This document shows, piece after piece, positions 23,340-34,985 of a stretch of DNA of 64,000 bases (positions are counted from its first letter, which is position 1; every line of letters begins with the position of its first letter). The stretch is taken from NCBI GenBank assembly GCA_017591395.1, contig WEDG01004851.1:173501-237500 (forward strand), written 5' to 3'. Origin of the DNA: Schistocephalus solidus (lineage: Eukaryota; Platyhelminthes; Cestoda; Diphyllobothriidea; Diphyllobothriidae). The translations under genes were made by a program, and so were the position numbers. The notes under the pieces are model-generated. The model searched no databases and was not told the origin of the DNA. It saw only the letters and a program-made list of their open reading frames with translations.

Positions 23340-23848
23340 TGTGAGTTGACACCCGAGCAGCCTGGAGGGTATGGCGAGGGTGATGGGACGGGAAGTATTG
23401 TTGTTTGTTTGAGTTTTACGACCGCGTATTTTGTGATCTGCGTGCCTCAGCCAGCTGTAAAAGACGTGATAACCTGCATTTGTTTAGGGCACCTTTTCTA
23501 GCCCCTTCCTCCGCGAGGAGGCAAGCAGTGCTGTCTCTATATAGGGCTTATCGGACATCCCAGACGGCTGCCGAACTCCACTATGGGTCACGGTTTTGTT
23601 TGAGTGGGAGAACGACCCGAGTAAGTCTGGGCCGCCTACGGGGTTGCTGTCACCCCCACCGCAGGACTTTTTGAGAGGGGGGAGGTGGGAAGTTCGGGAG
23701 TCAGACATACCGGGTGTGGAGGCACACACAACACCGGAGACCCTCACCTGGTTTAGCCCGCCGGTCGTGACGGTTGCCCGGGGTGTGGCCGCTCGGAAGA
23801 ACCCAACTTCGAGGAGCCACAGGTGAGAGTTGGGTACCAGTTAGAGGC
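23340..23848 (-). repeat. LINE 5' untranslated region ('B' block)
   Basis: Contains a GTTTAGGGCACCTTTTCTAG word, CCTCCGCGAGGAGGCAAGCA (with a self-complementary CCTCCGCGAGGAGG core), GGACATCCCAGACGGCTGCC and a GGGTTGCTGTC.CCCCACCG block. The same series appears at 42,690-42,955 next to LINE copy 2 and at 43,320-43,640. The shared position upstream of the APE domain in two copies identifies it as 5' leader. Confidence 0.65.
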
Positions 23849-23849
23849 A

Positions 23850-24220
23850 GCCGACAGTTCGACCGTCGTAGTCCGACGATGTCCACCGTATGCTCATGGG
23901 AAAGTTGAGCAGGGACGTTGACTTGCGCGTGATTTAGTTTAAAGTGATAGTAGACTTTCGCTGCATCTACCGCACTCTCTCCTCCTCCCCCACCTGAGCC
24001 CGGTGTCAAGACAGAGTCAAGAAGACCGGAGGCGGGAGAGGACGCAGGTGGCTGGCGCGGCCGGGTCCCTTAAGTCCAAGCCGCCCCTAGGCGTGCCACC
24101 ACACCTCCATGTTCGGCATTTGTTATGGGAGCGCAACCCGAATAACGCATGCCGTGCCCTGATGTGGCCCCCGTGTTGGTCCAACGCATCTACCACGTGG
24201 CCCGTTTAGGGGGCACAGCC
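23850..24220 (-). mobile_element. Full-length family A copy upstream of the LINE
   Basis: The near mirror image of 16,788-17,160, including the tRNA-like head (reversed, CCAACGCATCTACCACGTGG near 24,180-24,200) and the AGTTCGACCGTCGTAGTCCG terminus at 23,857. It sits directly beyond the B block, as in LINE copy 2. Confidence 0.75.
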
Positions 24221-24332
24221 ACAGGAGCCACACAGAGGCAGCCACAGGAGCATTCACACCTGTACGAGACAAATGAAGCGACCAAATGCTATCTGTGTGG
24301 TGCAACCCCTAACTAGTACACGAAAACCCCAC
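24221..24332. repeat. Repeat 'D' at the 5' edge of the LINE insertion
   Basis: GCCACAGGAGCATTCAC, GAGACAAATG and AATGCTATCTGTGTGGTGC words recur at 43,640-43,720 and degenerately at 43,850-43,950. This is the outermost part of the inserted unit before the target duplication. Confidence 0.6.
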
Positions 24333-27300
24333 AGTGAGACCCAAGCACAACGCGAAGTGTGACTGGGCTGTAAGCGGTCAGTATGAACCTATCTACAATT
24401 GTTAATATTTCCGTGCAAAATGGGCAAATCAATGAGTACATGGCGCACTCGAAAGTGCTTTTTACCTCACGCCCAAATTTCGACAGTTTCCGCCACAGGA
24501 GTCCCAGCGCCTTTTTTTAATTGATAGAGCAATTTGATGACGGCTAAAAAGCTCGAAATGGCCATTCCATTCTCCCATTTCCTTGTCGATTATATCGTTC
24601 AGTCTACATGAATCTCCGCCCTGCGTCTGCTGGCGTTGCTCTAGAGTGAGACCCAAGCAGAACGCGAAGTTTGAGTACTGTAGCCGTTCTTTGAGCACCT
24701 ATCTACAATAATTAATATTCCCGATCAAAACTCAAAAATCAATGAGTACATGGCGCACTCGAAAGTGCATTTTTCTCATGCCTAAATTTTTTTCAGTTCA
24801 TGCCACAGGCGCCCCTAGTGCACTGGATTCGATTTGGCAGTTTGATTACGGCTAATAAGCTAGAAATTGCCATTCCATTTTCCCTTATTCCTTGTCGGTT
24901 ATCTAGTTCTGTCTATATGAATTTCGCCCTGCGTCTGCTGCCGGTGCTCTAGAGTGAGACCCAAGCACAACTCAAAGTGTTCGTCCTGTAAACGGTCAGT
25001 ATGCACCTATCTACAATTGTTAATATTTCCGATCTATACAGGAAAATCAATGAGAACATGGCGCTCTGGAAAGTTCATTTTCATCACGCCAAATTTTCGC
25101 CTGTTCCCGTCAGAAGAGACCCAGCGCCCTTTATTTGATAGAGCAGTTTGATGACGGCTAATAAACTATAAATTTCCATTCCATTCTCCCTTATCATTGT
25201 CGGTTATATCGTTCTGTCTATATGAATTTCCAGCTTGCGACTGCTGGCGGTGGTCTACAGTGAGACCCAAGTACAACGCGAATTGTGAGTACTGTCACCG
25301 TTCTTTGAGCACCCACTATAATTATTAATATTCCCGATCCTATCTGGTAAATCAATAAGTACATGGCTCGCTCGAAAGTGCATCTTTCCTCACACCCAAA
25401 TTTCGCCAGGTTCCACCACAGGTGCCCCAAATACCTTAAATCGATAAAGTATTTTGATGACGGCTAATAAGCTAGAAATTGCCATTCCATTCTCCGATTT
25501 CCTTGTTGGTTATCTCGGTATGTCTATATGATTTTCCACCATGCCACTGCTGGCGTTGCTCTAGAGAGAGACCCAAGCACAACGCGAAGTGTGAGTGCTG
25601 TAAACGGTCAGTACGCACATATCTACAATTGTTAATATTTCCGATCAAAACCGGCAAATCAATGAGTACATGGCGCACTCGAAAGTGTATTTTGTACACG
25701 CCTAAATTTCACCAGTTTCAACCACAGGTGTCCAAGTGCACTGGATTCGATATGGCAGTTATTTGATAAGCGTAAAATTGCCATTCCATTCTCCCTTTTC
25801 CTAGTCGGTTACATCGTTTTTCTATATGAATTTCCGGCCTGCGACTGCTGGCGGCCATCTTAAGTGAGACCCAAGCACAACGCGAAGTGTGAGTGCTGTA
25901 AACGGTCAGTACGCACATATCTACAATTGTTAATATTTCCGATCAAAACCGGCAAATCAATGACTACATGGCGCACTCGAAACTTCATTTTCCTCACGCC
26001 CAAATTTCACCTGTTTCCGTCAAAAGAGTCCCAGTGCTGTTTATTTGATAGAGCAGTTTGATGACGGCTAATAAACTATAAATTGCCATTCCATTTTCCC
26101 GTTTCCTTATCGGTTATTTCGTTCTGTCTATATGAATTTCCGCCAAATTCCGCCCAATTTTCGCCAGTTTTTGCCACAAGTGTCCCAGTGCACTTGATTC
26201 GATATGGTGCCTAAAAAACTAGAAATTGCCATTCCATTCTCCCTTTTCTTTGTCGGTCATCTCGTTCTGTCTGTATTAATTTCCGGCCTGCGACAGCTGG
26301 CGTTGCTCAAGAGTGAGTCCCAAGCAGAACGCGATGTGTATGTACTGTAACCGTTCTTTGAGCACCATCTACATTCATTAGTATTTCCGATCAAAACTGG
26401 TAAATCAATGTGCACATCGCGCACTGAAAAGTGCTTTTTTCCTCACGCCTAAATTTCGCCAGGTTCCGCCACAGGAGTCCCAGTGCCCATTATTCGATAG
26501 AGCATTTTGATGACGGCTAATAAGCTAGAAATTTGCATTCCATTATTGCTTTTCCTTTTCGTTTATATCGTTCTGTCTATAGGAATTTCCGGCCTGCGAC
26601 TGCTGGCGGCACTCTTAAGTGAGACCCAATCAAAACGTGAATTGTGTGTGCTGTAAACGGTCAGTACGCACCTATCTACAATTTTTAATATTTCAATCAA
26701 CACCGGAAAATCAATGAGTACATCATGCACTCGAAAGTGCTTTTTTCCTCGAGCCCATATTTCCCAGGTTCCGCCACAGGCATCCCAGTGCCCTTTATTC
26801 GATAAAGCATTTTGATGACGGCGAATAAGCTAGAAATTGCCATTCCATTCTCCCTTTTTCCTTGTCGTTTATCTCGTTCTGTCTATATGAATTTCCACCC
26901 TGCGGCTGCTGGTGGTGCTCTTGAGTGAGACCCAAGAACGACGCAAAGTGTGAGTGCTGTAACCGGTCAGAACGCACTTATCTACAATTGTTAATATTTC
27001 CGATCATATCCGGCAAATCACGGAGTACATGGCGCATTCAAAAGTACTTTTTTCCTCACGCATAAATTTTGCCAAGTTCCGCCACAGGAGTCCCAGTGCC
27101 CATTATTCGATAGAGCATTTTGATGACGGCTAATAAGCTTGAAATTGCCATTCCATTCTCCCTTTTCTTTGTCGGTTATCTCGTTCTGTCTCTATTAATT
27201 TCCGCACTGCGTCTGCTGGCGGTGCTCTACAGTGATACCCAAGCACAACGCGAAGTTTGAGTGCTGTAACCGTTTTTCGAGCACCCATCTACAATTATTA

Positions 27301-27930
27301 ATATTCCCGATCATAACTGGCAAATTAATGAGTACATGGCGTACTCGAATGTGCATTTTCTTAGCCAGTCTCAGCCACAGGCGTGCCAGTGCCCTTTGTT
27401 TGATAGAGCATTTTGATGACAGCTAATAAGCTAGAAATTTCCATTCCATTCTCTCTTTTCCTTGTCGGTTATATCGTTCTGTCTATATGAATTTCCGGGC
27501 TGCGACTGCTGGCGGTACTCTACAGTGGGACCCAAGCACAACGCGAAGTGTGAGTGCTGTAACCGGTCATTATGAACCTACCTACTGTTGTTTATATTTC
27601 CGATCAAAACCGGAAAATCAAAGAGTACATCGCGCACTCGAAAGTGCTTTTTCCTCACGCCAAAATTTCGCCCAAATTTCGTTGCTCTCGTGCTCCCTTG
27701 AATTTGTCGGTAAACTCGTTATGCCTTAATCACTATCCACCCTGTGGATGCTGTCGGTGCTCTAGAATGAGACCAAAGCACAAGGTAAATTGTGAGTGCT
27801 GTAAACTTTTGCTGAGTACCCATCTACAATCGTTTATATTCCCTAGTTAAACTGGCAAATGAAGGAGTACCTGGCGCACTCGAATTTTACTTCATTTTTT
27901 ACGCTTAAATTAAGCTATTTTGTGCCACAT
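24333..27930 (+). repeat. SINE-derived tandem array, block 4 (gamma units, about 305 bp)
   Basis: About 12 units. A GTCTATATGAATTTCC landmark recurs near 24,600, 24,909, 25,216, 25,521, 25,823, 26,127, 26,270 (a truncated unit), 26,576, 26,880, 27,185 and 27,485. Units contain GAGTACATGGCGCACTCGAA (a decayed A box), no B box, GTTTGATGACGGCTAATAAG, CTAGAAATTGCCATTCC and GCTCTAGAGTGAGACCCAAG. The ribozyme core is TTGATGA (C3 changed to T) in essentially every unit. Confidence 0.9.
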
Positions 27931-29220
27931 GCGTTCCCTGGCAATTTTGCGCGCACAACATCATCTTGAATATATTAGAAGTCGACTCAGCTCGCGGAAG
28001 CAAAACAGTGCCTAGTTCTGATTCTTATCAATTTCGTCCTGAGACTTTCATTTGCGTTTCTATCCACTACCTCTGAGGGATGCACCAGCAGATTTCATAT
28101 TGAATTCTGAAATTCAATATGCGCGATTCCGCTTTAAATGTTTATGAGTTTGTGCATAACCCTTGGCTTGATCCCGTGAAAACTTAGAATTTAAATTCTC
28201 TCTGCTTGTTATTAAAAATCATTGATACCCAATCCATCCGAGCCATCCTCAAAAGTATCTACCGACTTGCAGTCTGATATATTGGTTGATTGGACGTCAG
28301 TATCTGGTAAACTAGACGCAATCAGCTTGGTTCACCCTTAGTAACGTTCAGTGTGCACGAAAGTTTACATATGTACGAACTGGATGGCATTTGGTTACCA
28401 AATATTTTCTACACAAGCGATTGCCCTCTGTCCTCTACCATGCGATTTAGATACTCCAGTTAAGGTAGCTATGATAACCAAACGCAAAATTGACAAATGT
28501 CCGATTGACAACATTTCGATATCAATCCTAACAGAAAATATTATGAACGATTCCGCCAAAAATCACACTAGGCATATTTATACATCGGTTGATTCGAATA
28601 TCCAAAGTGTTTTACATTATCAATCATCACAACACTAAATCTATAATGCAAATATTTGCCTTTCTGGTATTTTTGAATTTCTATAGGTAATTTTCCTTCT
28701 AATTTTCTGAACACTTTAGCAGTATATAATTATACTTCCGTTAACAATTCCCAAAAACGAGGCTCCACAATATTTTGCATAATTTGTGGCCTTTCCGACG
28801 CATATTTTTAGGAGAACCCAGTGACCTTCGTAGAAATAATTTAAAAGTATTAATGCGTGTGCTCTACACCTGCTGGTAATTAGAAGGCCTGAGAGTTTTC
28901 AATCACTGCATTTCAATATAATGTGAGTCGGTTTAGTAAGCAAATATATATAATGCCCAATATCAATTAGATTTTTCGAAATACATTTGACACCAAACTA
29001 CGATACGTAGCAATTAAACTTATGTTATGAACGGAGCCAACTCTAGGCCTTGATATATTTTCCAGTACTAAGGTCACCATCCACATCGAGGGCAGACGGT
29101 CTCATGCAGAAGGAACAGCACTAACTTGGCTGATTTTTTTCAGACAGCTTTCGAGTGTTGCAGATTTCTGAGTATTCTACCACTGACCTCGCCAATTATT
29201 CCCAATGATTGCCATGATAT
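27931..29220. other. Unique AT-rich spacer inside the array
   Basis: Array homology stops near 27,930 and resumes near 29,221. The spacer is AT-rich, with a 95-codon ORF at 28,351-28,638 that I do not recognise and that has no supporting features. It contains a perfect hairpin at 28,096-28,121. It may be an insertion or a residue of single-copy DNA. Confidence 0.6.
28096..28121. other. Perfect 11-bp inverted repeat (hairpin)
   Basis: CATATTGAATT, a 4-nt CTGA loop, then AATTCAATATG. No run of T follows that would make it a Pol III or intrinsic-type terminator. Confidence 0.8.
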
Positions 29221-32200
29221 CTTCATTTCATTTTAACTTTGTCCGTTGTCTTTGTCGACAATATCGTTCTGCCTATATCACTTTCCGCCCTGTGGCTGCT
29301 GGCGGTGATCTATGGCGAGACCAAACACACAACAACACGAAGTGTAAGTGCAGGTGTCTCAGAGCTCTGGATTAGATATAGCAGTTTGATGACGGCTAAG
29401 AAGCTAAAAATCGCCATTCCATTCTTTCTTGACTTTGTCGGTTATATCGTTCTGCCTATATCTTTTTCCGCCGTACGGCTGCTGGCGGTGCCCTAGAGTG
29501 AGACCAAAGCACAAGGTTAAATGTGAGTGCTGTTAACGGTTGCTGAGCCCCCATCTACAATTTTCAATATATCCGATGAAAAAATTGGCAAATCAATGAG
29601 TACATGGCGCACTCAAAAGTACTTTTATCTTCACGCCTAAATTTCGCCACTTTCCGCCAGAGGTGTCTTAGAGCTCTGGATTAGATATAGCTGTTTGATG
29701 ACGGCTAATAAACTAAAATCGCCATTCCATTCTTCGTTGACTTTGTCGGTAATATCATTCAGCCTATATCAATTTCCGCCTTGCGGCTGCTGGCTGTTAT
29801 CTAGAGTGAAACCCAAGCACAACCTGAAGTGTGCGTGCTGAAACTGATCGGTGCGAGCCCGTACACAATTGTTAATATTCTCGATCAAAACCGGCAATTA
29901 TAAGAGTATATGGCGCACTACACAGTGCGTTGTTGCTCACACCAACAGTTCGCCAGTTTTCGCAACTAAAGCCTCAACTCCCGGGAATCAACATGGCTGT
30001 TTGATGATGGCTTATAAGCTAGAAATTGCTATTCCGTTCTCCCATATCTTTGCAAGTAGTATCATTCAGCCTCTATCACTTTCCGGCCTGTGGCTGTTGA
30101 CAGTGACCTAGATTGAATCCCAAGCACAACGTGATGTGTGCGTGCTGAAACTGATCGGTGAGACACGTATACGACTGTTAAAATTCCCGATCAAAACCGG
30201 CAAATATAAGAGTACATGCCGCACTCCACAGTATGTTGCTGCTCACACAAACAGTTCGCCAGTTATCGCAACTAACGCCTCAGCTCCCGGGAATCAAAAG
30301 GGCTGTTTGATGAAGGCTTATAAGCTAGAAATTGCCAAACTGTTTTCCTTTATCATTGTCGGTAATATCATTCAGCCTCTACCATTTTACGCCCTGGGGC
30401 TCCTGGCAGTTATCTTGAGTGAATCCCAAGCACCACGTGATTTTTGCGTGCTGAAACTGGTTGATGAGAGCCCGTATAAAATTGGTTATATCCGCGATCA
30501 AATCTGGTAAATATAAGAGTACATGGCGCACTCCACAGTGCGGTGCTCCTCCCATCAAGTGCACACCAGTTTCTGCGACTTCTATCCCAGCGCCCTGCAA
30601 TCGACATGGCTGTTTGATGATGGCTAATAAGCTAGAAATTGCCAATCCGTTCTCCTTTATCTTTTTCGGTAGTATCATTCAGCCTCTACAAATTTCCGCC
30701 CTATGGCTGCCGGCGGTGTTCCAGAGTTAATTCCAAGCACAACGTGAAGTGTGCGTGCTAAAACTGATCGGTGAGCTCCCGTTTACAATTGTTAATATTC
30801 CCGATCAAAACCAACAATTATAAGAGTACATGGCGCACACCACAGTATGTTGCTACTCACACCAACAGTTCGCCAGTTTTCGTAAATAAAGCCTCAGGTC
30901 CCGGTAATCTACATGGCTGTTTGATGATTGCTAAAAAGCTCAAAATTGCTATTCCGTTCTCCTTACCTTAGTCAGTAATATCATACAGCCTCAACCATTT
31001 TCCGCCCTGTGGCTCGTGGCGGTGATCTAGAGTGAATCCCAAGCACTAGGTGAAGTGTGTGTCCTGTATCCGGTCAGAGAGCTTCTATATAAAACTGATC
31101 ATATTCCCGATCAAAAACGGCAAATATAAGCTTACATGGCGCACTCCAAAGTGCGTTGCTGCTCTCATCAAGTGTACACCAGGTTCCACTACTGCGTTCC
31201 CAGCGCCCTGCAATCGACATGGCTGTTTGATGAAGGCTAATAAGCTAGAAATTTCCAATCAAATCTCCCATATCTTTGTTGGCAGTATCATTCAGCCTCT
31301 ATCAATTTTCTCCCTGTGGCTGCTGGCGGTGATCTAGAGTAAATCCCAAGCACAACGTGCAGAATGCGTGCTGAACCTGATCGGCGAGAGCCCGTATACA
31401 ATTTTAAATATTCCCTATCAAAACCGGCTAATATTAGAGTACACGGCGCACTACATAGTGCGTTTCTCCACACATCAAGTGTACAGCAGTTTCCGCCACT
31501 GCTATCCCAGCGCCCTGCAATCGACATGGCTGTTTGACGATTGCTCATAAGCTAGAAATTGCAAATACGTACTCCCTTATCTTTGTCGGTATTATTATCC
31601 AGCCTCAATCAATTTCCACCCTGTGGCTGCTGGCCGTGATCCTGAATGAATTCCATGCACAACGTGAAGTGTGCGTGCTGAAACTGATCGGTGAGTGCCC
31701 GTATACAATCCTTAATATTCCCGATCAAAACCGGTAAATATAAGAGTACATGGCACACTCCACGTTATGTTGCTGCTCACACCATCAGTTTGCCAGTTTT
31801 CGTAACTAAATCCTCAGCTCCCGGGAATCAGCATGGCTGTTTGATGATGCCTAATAAGCTAGAAATTGCCAATCTGTTCTCCCTAATCTTTGTCGGTAAT
31901 AACATTCAGCTTCTATGAACTTCTGCCCGGTGGCTGCTGGCGGTGTTCAAGAGTGATTCCCAAGCACAAATTTAAGAGTGTGTGCTTAAACTAATCGGTG
32001 AGAACCCGTAAACAATTGTTTAAATCCCCGATCAAATCTGGTATATATAAGAGTATATTGCGCATTGCACAGTGCGTTGATCCTCCAATCAAGTTTACAG
32101 CAGTTTGCGTCGCTGCTATCCCAGCTCCCTGCAATCGACATGGCTGTTTTATGATGACTAATTAGCTAAAAAATGCCAATACATTCTCCTTTATCTTTTT

Positions 32201-34985
32201 CGGTAGTATCATTCAGTCTCAATCAATTTCCACCCTGTGGCTGCTTGCGGTGATCTAGAGTGAATCCCAAGCCAAACGTGAAGTGTGCGTGCTCAAACTG
32301 ATCGGTGAGCTCCCGTATACAATTGTCAATATTCGCCTTCAAATCTGGATAATATAACAGCACATGGCACAATCCACAGTGCATTGTTCCTCCCATCAAT
32401 TGTAAAGTAGTTTACGTCACTGCTATGCCAGCGCCCTGAAATCTACATGGCTGTTTGATGATGGCTAATAAGCTAGAAATTGCCAATCCGTTCTACCTTA
32501 TCATTTAGCCTCCAGCAATTTCCACCCTGTGGCTACTGGCGGTGATCTAGAGTGAGTCCCATGCGCAAAGCCGACTTTGCGTGCTGTAACAGGTCGGTGA
32601 GCGCCCATATAAATGGTTACTATTCCCGAGTAAAATCGGGCAAATCAATGAGTACATTGTGCAGACGACAGTGCGTTGCTCCTCACACTCAAAAGTTTGG
32701 ACGTTTCCTTCACTGTCTTCCCAGCGCCTTGGGGTCGTTATGGCAGTTTGATGACGGCTAATATGCTAGAAATGGCCATTTTAATCCCTCTTGTCTTCGT
32801 TGGTAACATCATTCTGACTATACCTCTTTCCGCCCTGCGGCTGCTGCCGGTGATCTAGAGCGAGTGCCAAGCACAAAGCGATCTTTGCGTGCTGTAACAG
32901 GTGGGTGAGAACCCATCTACAATTCCTCATATTCCCGATAAAAAACGGAAAACCAATGAGTAAATGGTGCAGTCGACAGTGCGTTGCTCCTCATAGGAAC
33001 AGTTCGCTAGTTTGCGCCACTGGTGTCTCAGGGCCCATGAATCGATATGGCTGTTTGATGACGGCTAATAAACTATAAATGGTTATTCCAGTCTCTCTGG
33101 ACTTTGTCACTTATATCATTCCGCTATTACCTCTTTCCGCCCTGTGGCTGCTGCCGGTGATCTCAAGTGAGTCCCAACCACAAAGCGAAATTTGCGTGCT
33201 GTAATAGCTTGGTGAGCGCCCATATAAAATGGTTACTATTCCCGAGCAAAATGGGAAAATCAATGAGTACATGGCGCAGAGGACAGCGGGTTTCGCATCA
33301 CACCAACAATTCGCCAGTTTCCGCCATTGGTGCACCAGCTCCGAGAATCGGTATGGATGGTAAATTTCGGCTTTAAAGCTACAAGCGGCCATTACGATCT
33401 CCCTTGTCTTTATCGGTAATATAATATTGCCTTGAGCACGTGGCGCAGTGGGCAGTGATTTGAAAGTTAGAGCCTCAAGGGCAACAGCGCCTGGAGTTTG
33501 GTATGGCTGCACGATGACAAACTTATAAGCCGGAAATGCCATTCAAATCTTCCTTATGTTAGTCGGTAATATCAATTTAACGGATCGGTGAGCGCACATC
33601 TACGATTTTTAATATTCCCGATCCAAACCGCCAAGTCAACGGGCAAGTGGCGCAGTGGGCAGTGATTTCATCTTCACACTAAATGTCGAAAGTTCGAGCC
33701 TTGTGCGCCACAGCTCCTGAGGATGGGTATGGCTGGACGATGACGGCTAATAAGCCAGAAATGGCCATTTTTTTCTCCCTTATCTTAGTCGATAATATCA
33801 GTGTGCCCATATCAGTAGCCGGTCTGTGTCTGCTGTCGGGGTTCTAGAATGAACCCGAAGGCACAACGGGACGAGTGAGTGCTGTATCCGATCGGTGAGC
33901 ACCCATCTTCAATTTTCAATATTCCCGAAAAAAAACCGAGAATTCAACGCGTACCTGGTGCAGTGGGAAGTGTGTTGATCTTCAAACCAAAAGGCCGCAA
34001 GTTAGAGCCTCTGGTGCCGCAGCCACTGGGGATGTGCTTCGCTGGCTGATGACGGCTAATAAGCCCGAAATGACACCTGGAGACTGCCTTGTCTTTTTTG
34101 GTAATATCGATCTGCCTATATCATTAGCCGTTCTGCGTCCGCTCTTGGGGCTCTATAGTGAACCCGCAGGCAGAACGCGATGAATGAGTTCTGAAACCGA
34201 TCCGTCAGCGCTCATCTACAATTTTTAATATCCATGATCAATACGGGCAAGTCAACGAGCACGTGGCGCATTGGGAATTGCGTTGATCTTCAAACCAACA
34301 GGCCGCAATTTAGAGCGTCTGGCTCCGCAGCTCATGGGGTTGTGCATCGTTGGCTGATAACGGCCAATAAGGCCGAAATGACCATTTCAGTCTCCCTGAT
34401 CTTTTTCGGTAATATCCCTCTGCCTATATAACTAGCCAGCCTGCATATGTTGTCGGGGCTCCAGATTGAGCCCGAAGGTTCAACGTGACGATTGAGTGCT
34501 GTAACCGATCGGTGAGTGCCCGTCTACAATTGTTACTATTCCCGATCTAAACCGCCAATCCAATGAGTATGTGGCACAGTGGGCAGTGATTTGGTCTTCA
34601 TACTAAATTTCGAATGGTAGAGCGTCGAGCGCTGCAGCGCCTGGGGTTGTTTATGGCTGGAATATGATGACCATTCCAATCTCCCTTATTTTAGTTGGTA
34701 ATATGAATGAACGTATATCCCTAGACGGTCTGCGTAGGCTGTTTGGGCACTAGAGTCAACCCGAAGGTGCATCGTGACGAGTGCTGTAACCAACCGTTGA
34801 GCGCCCATCTACAACTTTCAATTTTCCCGGTTCAAACTGCCAAGTCAACGAGCACGTGGCGCAGTGCATTGCGAGTTTGAAATTTATAGCCTCGAGCGCC
34901 ACAGAGCCTGGAGTTGGGTATGTTTCGACGATGACGACTTATAAGCCGAAACTAGTCATTTCCAATCTCCCATATCTTAGTGGGT
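29221..34985 (+). repeat. SINE-derived tandem array, block 5 (gamma-prime, then delta units)
   Basis: About 19 units. From 29.8 to 32.5 kb, units share CAAATATAAGAGTACATGGC, CTGTTTGATGATGGCTAATA and GTGCGTGCTGAAACTGATCG; two alternating inner variants exist (AACAGTTCGCCAGTTTTCG versus ATCAAGTGTACACCAGTTTC). From 32.5 kb to the end, units regain tRNA-like features (GAGCACGTGGCGCA, TTCAAACCAACAGGCCGCAA) and a GGTGAGCGCCCATC tail. The unit at 34.04 kb has an intact CTGATGA followed by CGGCTAATAAGCCCGAAA, and the one at 34.35 kb reads CTGATAA. The array ends near 34,985. Confidence 0.9.

Larger units (their letters stand above)
18802..24332 (-). mobile_element. 5.5-kb insertion carrying the zinc-finger LINE, with 10-bp target site duplication
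   Basis: AGTGAGACCC occurs at 18,792-18,801 and at 24,333-24,342. If the intervening DNA is removed, the gamma unit reads through without a gap (GCTCTAGAGTGAGACCC then AAGCACAACGCG). Read on the minus strand, the insert holds family A (24,220-23,850), a 5' region (23,848-23,340), a LINE body (23,330-19,605), a 3' region (19,610-19,081) and a second family A module (19,080-18,803). The whole therefore entered the array as one unit or as nested events. A modules lie in the same orientation at both ends. Confidence 0.7.

Noticed and set aside
29851..31918. Series of similar 60-124-codon frames containing LLIFPIKTGKYKSTWRTP-like sequence
   Set aside because: At first this looks like a tandem peptide repeat, but the frames follow the 305-bp units, have stops in each unit and sit over the SINE sequence.
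33733..33775. Active hammerhead in the array unit at 33.7 kb
   Set aside because: Stem II and GAAA are good, but the core reads ACGATGA in place of CTGATGA and the cleavage side is a T-run.
6745..34985. CRISPR-like or rDNA-spacer interpretation of the tandem array
   Set aside because: Units of about 305 bp are diverged along their whole length, with no short exact repeat/unique spacer pattern and no rRNA sequence.
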